Part shown: positions 1 through 13,300 of the stretch, one piece after another
Position numbering within the stretch: position 1 is the first letter of the stretch
How the letters are laid out: every line of letters begins with the position of its first letter
Source of the DNA: Opisthocomus hoazin
Lineage: Eukaryota; Chordata; Aves; Opisthocomiformes; Opisthocomidae
Length of the DNA: 64,000 nucleotides
Assembly (NCBI RefSeq): GCF_030867145.1
Contig: NC_134418.1
Span: 58,255,682 to 58,319,681 of the forward strand
Reading direction: 5' to 3'
The notes under the pieces: generated by a model
The model's input: the letters and a program-made list of their open reading frames with translations, nothing else
Told to the model about the DNA's origin: nothing
Databases searched by the model: none
Made by a program: the position numbers and the translations under genes

Positions 1-817
1 AACAGACTACAGGACAGGTTTAAACTTCAGCCTACTTTTCAGACACGCATAAAAACCACAGAAAAACTCTGGAAAAGTACATTTCATCCTAACTTCATGT
101 AACCTGCAGGTTAGAATATGAATTAACTTGATGCATGGCCAAAATCCTCATTCCTGAATGAAAGGAATCTATTGCTCAAAGACCCTTAAATGAAATTCAA
201 ATCTACCTTCAAGAAAGAAATGGAAATACATGGACAAATTTTCTCCAGTATTTGAGAGAATGGGAGAAAAGCAGCTCCTCTGAAGTATCTGGAAAAAGAT
301 TTGTATGTTACATCCCCCCCAAAAAGAATTACAAGATACATGCCCAGCTATATACATAGGTTAACTTTCCAAAGGAAGCATATCTTGCATTCCTAGACCA
401 CTCTCAGGGTATAGAACTGCCCTCCACTGTAAGTACACTGATGTAAGAGGAAAAATAGTAAAATCACTGGCATGTAGCCAGTTCTCTGCTTTCTTACACC
501 ACGTTCATACTCGCATCTCTCCAGTGGCTAAACTTTATTCAGCAGAATCACTCCAGTCTAATGTCTGGACAGATGCGTGTAAAATTGAACTTTATTTTAG
601 GATCATCATATGGCTGACAAAAGCTACTTCCATAGGATCCTCAGTTACATGAATGTTCAGTTATGAAATTAAGTGGGGTCTCAGTCATTCCAGAGTTACT
701 TGGTTGGCTTACTGAATCCATGTAGTGGCTTTGTTTTTGTTTCATAATTTTACCTAACAAGCATTCAAGTTTTTTCATGATTTCTTCTAACATAAGCAGA
801 GCAGGGAAGTTGAGTTT
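1..817. other. AT-rich non-coding DNA
   Basis: No open frame longer than about 60 codons, no convincing splice pairs and no recognised repeat. I see nothing annotatable here. Confidence 0.6.
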
Positions 818-1382
818 TGTCATGGTTTAACCCAGCAGGCAGCTAAACACCACATAGCCATTTGCTCACTGCCCACTCCCCCCCCCCGCCTTCCCCCCCC
901 ATTGGGACTGGGGACAGAATTGGAAAAAAAAAGTGAACTCATGGGTTGAGATAAAGACAGTTTAACAGAACAGAAAAGAAAGGGCATAATAATAATAGCG
1001 TTGATAAAAGAATACACAAAACAAATGATACACAATACAATTGCTCACCACCCGCTGAATGATGCCCAGAAAGTCTCCGAGCCACAGTGCGCCCTCAGCC
1101 AGCTTCCCCCAAGTTTAGATGCTGAGCATGATGTCATATGCTATGGAATATCCCTTTGGCCAGTCTGGGTCAGCTGTCATGGCTGTGTCCCCTCCCATCT
1201 TATTGTACACCCCCCACGTCCTCGTTGGCAGGCCAGTATGAGAAGCTGAAAAGTCCTTGACTGCTTAGCAACAAGGCAAACATCAGTGCGTTATCAACAT
1301 TATTCTCATCCTAAATCCAAAATACAGCACTACACCAGCCGCTAGGAAGAAAATTAATGCTACCCCAGCCACAGCCAGGACA
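818..1382 (-). mobile_element. Solo LTR of an avian endogenous retrovirus
   Basis: A 565-bp block begins TGTCATGGTTTAACCCAGCA and ends CCAGGACA, so it has TG...CA termini on both strands. The sequence matches what I know of an LTR family very common in passerine genomes (TguLTR5-like). Orientation is inferred as minus: on that strand a TTAAACTGTCTTTATCTCAA stretch (from about 965) sits where the family's poly(A) region lies. No gag, pol or env flanks it, so it is a solo LTR. I could not find a clean target-site duplication, which suggests an older insertion. A C-rich run at 878-900 lies inside it. Confidence 0.8.
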
Positions 1383-4300
1383 CTTCTACATTAGGATAAA
1401 AACATGAAATATCTGCCTAGAAGCTGATCTTTCAACCTCAACAAAATTTCTCTCCTTGTCCCTCTTCTCTCCTCTCAGCCTGAGCTTCCATGCAGAATTA
1501 AAGCTCTGAATTATGCTGAGAGACTATAATCAACAAGTTTAAGAAAAAGGAAATTATCAGATCAAACTCAAACCAATTGTACATGTTAGAAGGCAGATCT
1601 TCTCTAACCGGTGGACAGCTGTAGGCCAAAGAAAGGAAGACTGGGATAGAATCATCAAATAAATTTTTGTATCATAAAGGTACAAATAAACACCATCCAG
1701 CCACCCACACCTCTACTTTTTATGGAAGAAAAATATTCTGTTTCCCAATACTCTCCCCAGGAAGAACAGTGCTCATATCTCTTTTAATGCTGAACTGCTG
1801 CTTTTATGTTCTTGGACAGTACTCAATATTTGTACAGACAAACTCAGGATCCTTAATGTTGGATTAAGGGATTACGTGCAGAGGGTTTTGCAGCCTTTTT
1901 CATTTTCTCACTCCTACCACACCAGTATTTACTGAGTTGAAGTGTGCTGGAGGCAAGTTCAATTTCCATCTCTGCTCAGGGGAGTGATTATGTTTAGCTG
2001 ATGCTGAGAAAAACTCAGTGTGATGAACATAGCAAGACTTGACTGCCAAGTCTATGCAAAAGGATTAGTACCACAAGCAAAGCAGAGCTACAAAAACACC
2101 TGCATAAAAGCTTACATCTAGAAAAAGGAAGAGTCAGAAGGAAAAGGAAATTTAATCTTTTCTAAAAAAGCAAAACCAAAACACTATAAGCCCAGAACTT
2201 CTGCGCATTAAACTCAATTCTATATTTCAAAACCAAAAAGCATTCTAATAGTAAAATTTCAGCTTCATTAGAGTAATCCTTCCTTTTGAGAGAGTTTAGA
2301 ACATAATTTGAGACTTGGATTTTGTGGCTAATATACATCTTTTAACAGAACTGAAATGAAATCCTAAATTTCAGTTTCACTGAAGTTTGAAGTTGATTCA
2401 GATTTTGCAGCATTTACTTATTCCTGACAATAAAACATTGAATGGCTGCCTCTGTTAGGTGACCTATTTGAACATTTGCTTCTGGCAAACTAGAGTAACC
2501 TTTTCTATAACCTGAAACTTCTACACAAACTGAAACAGCAATCATCTCTTCACTCAAGGAGATCAATGAACACTTCTAAATTAAGCACTGCGTGTAAATG
2601 ACAATTACTCATACAGCAGACTGAACACCTTATTTGGCAGTTAAACTTTAACTCAACTCTTTTTTCTGTAACATAGTTAGGTTTAACCAAGAGCACTGCC
2701 TTTTCAAGACCAGGAAAGAAGTGTATTAACACAGCACAGCCACACTCCAGAATTTTCTATATTTTCACCATTTAGAAAGAGCGTGGTGGCATTTCAAAGG
2801 CACCGTGTCATTCCTCATCTCTGAATGAAGGACTAGAATGTGTTTTCCAAGACTGAGGTGAAGAAATTATAAGAAGGGAATTTATTTTTTTTTTTAACCC
2901 TGCTTTTCTTCAAGGAGGAAAAAACAAGAGTGTTCTGGGGTTTTCTTTTTGTTTGGTTTTCTTGGAATTTTGTTTTTAAGAAAGCAAGCAGATCCTTTAG
3001 AAGTGAGGTCTGCTAACTTGAGTAAAAACTAACAAATAAAACAGGCCCAAAATGATCTAAAAATTACTTCCATTTTTAATTCGGAAAAATAATAAGAATG
3101 AATGATGTTCTAATTAAGATGAAATACTCATAACAACTATGTCAGATCCAAGCATATCAATATCAACAAAAAACTCTGTTCTTCACAAATTGCACAGAAT
3201 TAGTTTTATTTAAAAGCAGCTCAGTATGATAATTACTACCTACAGTATGTCTGGCTTAATGTCTGCTTTAAAGAATGATTGCCTAAACAATTTACCATCA
3301 GCTCTGAGCACCTAGAAACCTTGGAGCTGATATATAGGTACTTTGGCTTTAGCAAGGCCGTTTGGATACTCCATACTCTCAAGTGTGCTATTCATACCAA
3401 GTCCTTCCAGAAGCTGGAAATGGTGAAAGCTACTACCTATCACTGCTATCCCATATGCCTTGAACACTTAATGACAGGGAATCCACCTGTTTCCTGTGCC
3501 AAGTGGCTCATATCATGTTTAGGATACATTTGTCTGAAGATCATAGCCGAAATTGTAATGATGATAACCAGCCATATACATACCCAATAGCCACAGCGAT
3601 TCATGGCTTTTAACAGAAAACAAAATATCTTGTCGTACCAAGGAAACTGGAAAGCTTCAGGCAACAGCTGTTCTGCATGGACAAGAATGCACTCCTACAG
3701 GAAATCAGTGCAGCTCTTGCCTGATATTTATGCAAGCTTTTCTATTCTCAGAAATATTTTTTACTAGTAAACCTATACTACTGCTTGGCCCGTTTGTCTA
3801 AAGCAGTATCACAGTTTGTCTTTTTGTTTATTCATTTAAGTGAATTCATATGGTATGGGAAAAAACAGTTAGAAGACAGTAGTGTTCAGTCCAGTTGCCC
3901 CTTCCAGATGGTCAACATTAATATTAGCATATGAATATAAGGACCTAAGAGGCCTCCAAATACTGTGGTACTTTGCTTTTCCCCATTAATGTCCCCCTTT
4001 TAGTTAAACTGCTTATACTATCATGACCCTAAATAGCATTACCACATCACTCTTTGAATACATCTAAGCAGGTTTGCATTAGTATAACTGTGCAGGTAAG
4101 TGCTTAATTGCATATCAAAATAGTTCTACTGATCCAAAATAGTTCCCACTGTTGGAAGTCAATGACTCAGTTTTACGATCTCCTGGATGATTGCCATGAG
4201 TAAGATTTCATGCTTAGATTGTGAGTTTTAAAAGGCAAAAAAGTTCTAAAACTTGAAAGCAAAGTCTTGATTCTTTCCCTTAAAAAAGAGTCAGTGGAGA

Positions 4301-7300
4301 TGCTTGGACACTGTCTGGGAATGTTGGTATCACACCCTCAGCAGGAAGACTAAAATTCTCGGATTTGACAACAAAAATACAATTACTTCACCTGTGAAAT
4401 CCCAGCACAAGACCTACCCTCTTTTTTACAACCTAAGAAGTGAGGAGTGGAAGTCGTACTCCTCTTCTTTCCCGGCCTGAGTCCCTCCCGAAAAAACAGT
4501 CACTGGAGCCAGTGGAACTACATGCAGCAATATTAGCTTTTTTAATCTTTGATCCAGTTCAGTAGGAGTTCTAATTCATCTTGTTTCTATAAAATAAAAG
4601 ATATTTTTAAATGCATCTAATTTTGGAAGTTTAACTTGTCAATGAATGGAAATTTGTGCCTAACAGATAGGTAACAATCTATTCTTTACATTAGCCTACA
4701 GTACCTCTGAACAATTGAAGACACTTGAAACATTGACCATCTAACCTATGAGTCAATTCTTGCTACAGTTGTGATGAAGTTCCACTCCCAAGAATAAAGT
4801 AATTTCGTTCAAAATATTCAGAGAGGTGAGAGAAATTATATATTTCAAATCTAAAATCTCTTCTACAACAGAAGCTGAGTTTATTAGAATATTTATGTTC
4901 AAAGCCACATTCTGTTAACATAACTGTTCCTGCCATAATCACACAAGTGCGACGCAAGAAAACACCCTACACTAACACAGATGCCAGTCACCACAGCAGC
5001 TCTTGCAACGATGAATTCCTGCCCTCTACAAGTAAGACGCTGGCTAGTGTTCCCATTTGCTTGCACATTAGCATCAAAAAATAAAGCAAATACACCTGTA
5101 ATCGCAAGACACAATTACCTAGTGACAGAAGGGAAAGAGCCCTTGACTTAGCACACAGAGCCATCTAAGAAATAATGTTCGTTCTTCTAGCTCCCCAAGA
5201 GCTGCAGAGTTTTCCTAACTCCTCTCTAGACGAAGTTCAGAAGTACATTTCAAAAGAAATGTTACTAACTTTTACAGTTCAGCTTGCTGCAAAACAACAA
5301 AAAAATATTTGAATAGTGAATTCTTCAATTACAAACACCATCACTCCCAGATCTTTGTCTCCTTATTTTGTTTCTTACCTGTCTTATCAGATGACATATA
5401 GAATATATGCCATAAATATGTAACTGTCATATGAGGAATCTTTTCTACGCTTTCTAGGAGGTTGGTTGAACTGTCCTCTGCTGAGGCTTTTATAGCATCA
5501 ACATTTGTGACATGCAATCAGCTAGTGAGCAAATGCTGCCACTGGTGTACGTTCTTTACGAGTTGGTGGAGGATACAGCTTACAACATTCATCTAGGTTT
5601 AAATTTGTTTTCATGCTACAAAACTATTTCAGCCATGATAGAATCAGCCCATGTTTTTAAACCCAGAGCTAATTGTCTACAGTGCTTCATCATGTTTAGG
5701 GATTCAAATCTTCCGTGTAAGATTTGCTACCCTGGATACAACTCTTTTACATAAAGCAAATCGGCAGTGTCCAGTGTTAGAGAAACACAAAACAGTGAAT
5801 ACAATGAAGTCATGGGTGAACAGCACAGGCAAAAATTCTAATTGGCTAAAAATCCAGACCCAATTAAAACAGTATACAAAAAAATAAAATAAAGGCTGCT
5901 AAGCAATCCTTAACAAGTCAAACATTCTCTCATGTAACTAATCCCTGTTATATTTATGGTTGAGTATATTAGCAGAAAATTCAATATTTCAGACAAGCTG
6001 ATTTGTGGTGTTTGAATTTTGGAAGTCATATGATTTATTTACTATCCGTTTGTTAAAGTACTTTTCATTCTATCCCCCAAATATATTAGCAGAAAAAAAA
6101 TCTTTCGAGAAAGAACTTAAAAGGCTCCTCTTACAGATTAAATGAAAAAGCTCCATCAGCACAAGCATTTGATAAATAGAAACTAATGAACGACTTATTT
6201 AGCTTCCTCACAAGTGTCAGAGGTCTAAACCAACAATGCTTAATTAGAATGATGTGTGCCCCAAGTCTTCTCCCAGGAAACTGGTAAATCACAGCAGATT
6301 CCCTTCATTCCGAAATATATTCACAGAATTATATGAACAGATCTGTTAAAAATATAAGAATAGCATGATGTCTCCTGCAGTTAATTAAGATTGATTACTT
6401 AAACATAATTAAATGAGGCAGGAGGAAAGTTTTTAGCTGTTGTTTACATTAGGATATATGAAAAAACAGAAAAAAGCTGTTGTGGCATTTAAAGAGAGGT
6501 TGAGGTACTGTTTGAACAGCAAAGTTCACACATTTCAGATGAAACACATGAAATAACTAAGAAAACTGATGTTTCTCTTTGATTTTTAACTCTTGTGTGT
6601 CTACTGATTTAAAAGATTTTAGTACCTGAATAATATTAACCAGGCATGGTGGACCCTTTATTATTTCTGACAAGAGATAAGATATATTCTCCCACCACTG
6701 AGCAATGACTGCTTCTACATCCTATTACTTCACTTTACTGCATGTTTATGGAAATGAATGCATTAGTAGATGAAACTCACAATCCCAAAAGTCCATTGCA
6801 CCTAACCAGAGAAACGTTTTCTACAAATTTTGCCTCCTGTATACATCGCCCTTCCTTTGAATCTTAGAGCCGGAAGGAATCTAGCCAACTGAAATCAAAA
6901 GAGTGTGAACCTGAAATGATAGAGTCAGATCAGATCTTTTCTTTCATATTTTTTTGAACTTACCATGACTTTAGCTGTTAAATGACTGTACATCTTTTTG
7001 GGCTAGATCTCAGAAGCCTTCCAGGAAAATCTCAGCTTTCCGTCTTGCAGTTGTTGTTTGTCCAGAAAGCTCTGATTCACGAAATCCATTTTAGGAACAC
7101 AACTACAGTTACTGCAACTCCAACCTCTTTCAGGAGTGGTACCTCCACAAGTGAAATGACTGGGTTTAAATGTTGAATTTTAGGCATGGTGTTTTTGCTG
7201 TCTTCTGGCATATTATTAACTAAATTTGTTTGCCTTTCCTGAAAGTTAATCAACTTGTTCATTAGTAAAATGTCCATCAGCTTGACCTTTTAGTCTTCTA

Positions 7301-10300
7301 TGCTCATCTCAAAACACTTATGTTCCTTCACTTTGGAATGAAGAAATGTAGAAAAAGTTGGAAGGGAAGAAGATAGCAAGAGAACATCAAGAAATATTGA
7401 GACTGACACCACAAGACAGATTTTCAACTAGCAAAAGCATGCAGTTTCATGCATTGAAATAGAACTGTTCTGATTAAAACCATTTGAGAACAGCCTTATA
7501 ATTACAATTGTATCCATTTAGAAAGTCAGTATTATGTCTATCTCTCTTCATCTCACCGTCCAAAATAAAAAATAAAAATTCTTTACAATTACAACTGGGG
7601 TTCACTTCAAGACAACACCTTCCAAAAGTCACACATTTATAATGTTTTTTTGCTAAATAGTGTTCATCTCTTTGTCCCATAACTCAGGCAGTAAATTCTG
7701 TATAACTAAACTCGAATGAAATCTGTCAAGCTATCAGAATGGTTTTTCTGTTAACACTGGACCAAAACATTAAAAATCTCAAACCAGGACAAAAGCTAAC
7801 TTGTGACCTTATTGCACTTCTTGTGGGGTGGGGGGAACAGAGAGGAGAGAATCAATAACTCAGTAACTAAGTTCTCCCCAGCAGGAAATTCATCAATAAT
7901 CTTTCATTCCTCTCCCCACCCACTCCAGGTGAATGTGTTAATTTATTCAGAGCTCACAGACCCTAAGTTTTGAACTGTCAAAGTCACTGACGAGCAAGTT
8001 CCACGTTCGGGAGAGAGCTGTAATAGAAGATAGATGTTAGGTGAATTAATTTATAGCACGTGCTTACAGGAAATGAACAGTATATCAGCTGCATATGTAA
8101 GATACTCCTACATCCACAGTGAGGTTTCCAAAAAAAACAAACCAACCCACACTAAACAAAAACTACTACCACAACTAAAAGAGGTAACAGATAAGGCTTA
8201 GGGAAGAATTACAACTTCTGGAAGAGATCCAGAATTTCAGAATCTACACCTTTTCATGGAAGTAACTCAAACAACTACATTATTTAGGTAGTTGACAAGA
8301 TTAACTATTACTGTTTCTTGATTCCTATTATATCTGGATTTCTGTGTTCGCATAATATAGACTGAAATCCTGTAAGAGTTGTAAGGTTAAGAGGTTTAAA
8401 ACTCAAAGGATTGATACTTCTATTTAGAAACCTTTTTTTGTCCTCCATTTTTGTTGTACTTTAGTATTAAGCAAATTAAGAGAAAGGTAACAAACTATAT
8501 GATTTAAAATTGGACTTGATTATTTTGAGAGCAATCTTACAATAATCCAGTAGTTTTATTACTGGGCTTATTTATTCTAAGTGAACTTTCTGATCACATA
8601 ATTATCGAATAAATACGCAGAGTGAAAGATTAAGAATCCATGGCACGAACTGTTGAATTAATCATAATACACAGACCAAGACAAGGTCTATACGCCATCC
8701 AAATAAAGTTCAAACTCTGGATTATGTATTAAAAGATCTTTTGACTCAGAGCTACTCTAAGATCCCAGGCTAAGGAAGTGTCTCTCTTCTAACAGGTACA
8801 GCATTCACAGACCTGGTAATGAAGCCAACTGGATGCTATTTTAATCTCCATAGAAAGAACAATATAAACAAGATGTGTCTTCAGGCTCAGGGGAAGAAAA
8901 TCAAAAGTCAAATGGTACATGATTAAACCTGTTAGTTAGCTCAGCATTCCACAGTCACGATATGCTTTTGAATACCAATAACAAACTAACTAAACCTATT
9001 CACTCAAGTTGTTGATGTTTGTTTCGAAGCAGTCGTTAAAGCAGTACTTCATAACACTAAGTAGTATTTATTAAATCTCAGCATAAAATACCATTACCAT
9101 GAATTGTCAAGGAGAGTGGAAATGCACCACAGGTGGACATATTAAACCTGCTGAAATTTTTCCTGTTGTGGCTCATTTTCAATCTGTAAATTACCTTGTA
9201 AGTAAGAGGGTCAGGTGATTTTTTTTGTTCTTTAGAACTTCAAGCATTATCCTTCTTACTTCACACTTATTTATATCTATGCAAAAAGTAAAGATTTTTT
9301 TTTAATGCATAAACTTAGTTTGTCCTTTTGTGGAATATCATTACTGAAAAACCCATCATACAGATTCCTAACAGACAGCAGTTTGATCCATAACTGTCAC
9401 ACTGAGGGACAGGGAATTTCACTAACTCCACAATGGAATTTGGGCCTCTGAATAAAATCATGGTCGTTTCAGGAAACAAACCACTACACAATTAACAGAT
9501 GGTATTTTGACCTAGATTCTTTAAAGTCTCAAGCTCTACTTAGAATCATTTAAACACTGGGACTTCTTGCTCCCCATCTTTTCTTCTTGCAGTTATTATT
9601 ACATCCTGGAAAATACTGTTGGCTATGAAGTATTAGCTCTAATTGTTTTCACCTTATTTTATTGTGCTGGAATCTCTTAAACAGTCACTCATGACTGTGC
9701 TCCAATACCATGGTTTTGCTTTATAAAATATGACAAAAACACGTTTGAATATTAAGCTAGAGAAAGGATAGTAAAATTTTGCAGTGTGCCCAAGTCCCCT
9801 CAGACAGACCCAGTTCCCTTATTCAAGATGCGGGGAATATAATTTAAGTCTTCTCCTGAAGGGAGTTGAATTCAGGTCTCTCCACTCCTGAGCTCTGCCT
9901 AGGCTGGTACAAAGGGTCTATGCTCCTAGCAACTGTTCTTTAGAAAACAAGTCCTACTTATTTCTTTGGACAGTGAAGGAAAAGAGAGGGGGGGAAGATG
10001 CTTCCTCCTTCACCAGAAGATCTATAAATGGGGAGTCTGAAATAGATAATCATGACCTCTTTCAGTTCTGAGAAGGGTGACTTAAGCCCGAGAGATGCAT
10101 AATTTCTAGCACATCATGACAGAATTTCCACATCATTCAGCTAAGCAATACATGCTCAATGCATGGATTGTCCTGTCTTTTTAACTTCCAAACATTTTAC
10201 CGTATGTATACTAACTCTAAGTGTCAAAGGCTTCTCAATCTCACCCCAGACAGCTGGAAGTAAAATGTTATAGCCCCTAAGTTTTACATACTTAAGGGTG

Positions 10301-13300
10301 TGTTTTAAGATGCTCTTACAGTTTCTTCTGTTGACACAATATTTTTTCATATTTTTACAAAGTAATACCAATAAATTTATGGTTTAATATGGATGATCTG
10401 AGCACTAACATTGACAACTGAAGAAGAAATTTTCATCAGCAAAATGCAGAAGACGGAAGAAAGTTTCAAATACAAGTGAGCAAAATGTTGTTTACAATGG
10501 TTATATAAATACTTTGCAAGAAAAAACACAGACTAATAGAATGTATTCCACTACCTAAATTCATAATATATTTTCTATGGAAAATTTATTTATATGTAAA
10601 ACAGGATGGAAATTGTTGTCCCAAAAGCCTAGTGACATTGCAAATTTACCAATACAAAATACAGGGAAATAGATCTAGGACACACTTCATAGGTACTCCC
10701 GTTCACCTAGATATATTCTTTTGATTGACGATGCAATTTTTCGCCTTGTTTTCATCATGATCTTCACAGATAGAAAAAAGATGTGGAGACTAAGTGACTG
10801 AGTGAAAACAGAAGCCCTATCCAAAATAATAGAGGAAAACAAAAAAGAAAAAAAAAAATCACTTTCAACTGAACATGTTTGTTCCTAGAAAAATGTTGTT
10901 TACAGGAAGTTCTACATCTCTGGAGAAAGAAAATAGGACAAAGTTATCTGCAACAATGGAGACCGAACATAGACATCTAATTTACAATGAAAGATTATTT
11001 GAAATTATAGAAATTATTTCCAGATAGAATGGTTGATCTAATTGTTATTTCATGAAATAACAATCACAGAGGTGGATTTCTTTTTATTGAAAATCATCAC
11101 GAAGTGAACTTCCTAGGCTTGTTTCCCCATTATTCCAAGTATTATTTCAAATGAAGAACACAATTGCATTATGAACTCAGTAGATACAAGTTAAACATAC
11201 TCTTTCTGAGCATACTGCTGTCCTCAAACAAGTAAATTATTGCACATCACAAAGTCAAAATATCATAATATAGGACCAATTGCTTGGACTTTGCTAAAAA
11301 AACATGGCCTGAAGAGTTTTATTTTTCGAAAGTGATATTCAGTAGCATGGCTTTTCTGACAGGCCTGCAATATAAAGACGGATTTTTTACAAGAATTTCT
11401 TATTTATGGAGTCTAACACAGCAAGCTACTCCTGTAAACAATTTAAGTGTAAACTTACATATGTGACTAATACTAGTGAAATACTGAAACTTCTTCCATG
11501 TGTCCCCAAGTTCCACAAAACCTCCTAGCCATTTCCAGAGTCCCTAATGAAAACAATGCTATTTACACTTCTGAATGGTTTTGATTTTTGAATATTTATT
11601 TTCTAAGTATATGATAAATAGCAAAGAATATGCTCAGATAGTCCTTCTCCTAGTTGTTTGAAAGGGCAAGGTGTCAGCCCTGGTTGTCCATTTCCTCATG
11701 TTTTGTATGGTTTTGTAAAATACTGCTGAATCATTATACCGTTTTACACTGCAGCTGCAGACCAGAGTGTTTTGCACAGCAGGGGAAAAAATGATCAGAT
11801 CCATTCTCTCTACAGTGAGAAGTGCTCTAACACACATAGCTAGGGAAAAGCAACATAGGAATTGAGTGTAATTTATGATCCTCTTGAAGCAACTGCACTT
11901 GCTCAGCTTCTTGTAAGAATAAAACCATTACACAATCATTGTAAATTGAATGCAGTATCTAATAAATATAAAAGTTTGTTTTACCACTTTCAGAAATATT
12001 GTAAAGTTTACAGATCTGCAAAGTGAGAAGCCACCCTCCATTTTGCTAATGACAATAAATCGTTGCTCTATTTTAACTGTCACTTAATAAACTATTCACA
12101 AACTCCCCAAGAATTTCTACACTGAACAAAGCCTCCCCTGCCTTTCACCCCCTATCCCTACCTCCTAAATGAGAACTTTAGATGCACAGCGAGGAGAAAC
12201 AAGCCTATGAAGGTCTCAGAAGCCTGCGATAAGCCACAGCAGAGGAGGGTGTTTGAAGCTAATGCCACCACACTGCTGCCACCTGCTAATATTATTGCAG
12301 CAGCTGGAGATCCTGAACTCCAGCAGCCCATTTTTCCACTGTTGCAAAGCTACAGCCATCAGGATCTATACAGCTCCGAGGAACAAATTTGATCATCTCC
12401 AACACGAACCACTGAAACAGGTTCAGTGAAATAGAGTAGTACAGAAACGCGCAATTATGTGTAGTTAGATCCTTTAAATAGAAGGCACTATCCCACACAG
12501 ACATTCAGATTTCTCTGCATAACAGTCGACAAAAACACATAACAGAAGCAGAGCTGGCCCTACGTAGATCAAAAACAGGCCCACTTGAACTCCGTATCAC
12601 AGCTGAGACGTGCTGTCAAGGATCCCCACTGCTTTTCATCTCACCCTAGCAAGATCTACATTGTAATCTCATACACTTGTAGGAAATGGACTTTTCTGAG
12701 CACCAGCACAAAATACCTAGGCTGTTTTTAAAAGACGCACAACTACTACATCATCTTTGCCAGAAAACTAAGCTTTCTCCTCACAAATGTCAGACAAAAA
12801 ACACCATAGTCTGGTGGTACTGACAGGTAAGAAATGATATACCAACATCAATGAAAATTGTAATAAATTACGGATACAGCACACAGAAAGTACTAATCAT
12901 GGTGTCCATTGCAATTTTTAGTCAGTCACACAGTGTCCAGAAATAGAGAAAAACCATCACTTTCAGTAATAGAAATCATAATCACAGAGACACTACATTC
13001 TTGTATTTGAAAGCAGAATTTTATGCACTTCTGAAAAAAATCCTCACCATGTCACTGTAAAAAGATAGTTTGAACAAAACCTCTGTTTACAGCATAGGTT
13101 CAGCACTCACATTACCAAGCGAGAGAAAGTTTTTTACCCTCTTGAAGTTTTGCTGGTCCACATCAATGCCACTGCCACTGTACAGTTATAATTACATGTC
13201 TGCTGAATATTATCCTGTAACTCACAGTGATTCTGTGAACTCAGAGGATGTAAAATACAGAATTCACACCTCAGGATGCAAACTCATGCTTAGCCCTAAC

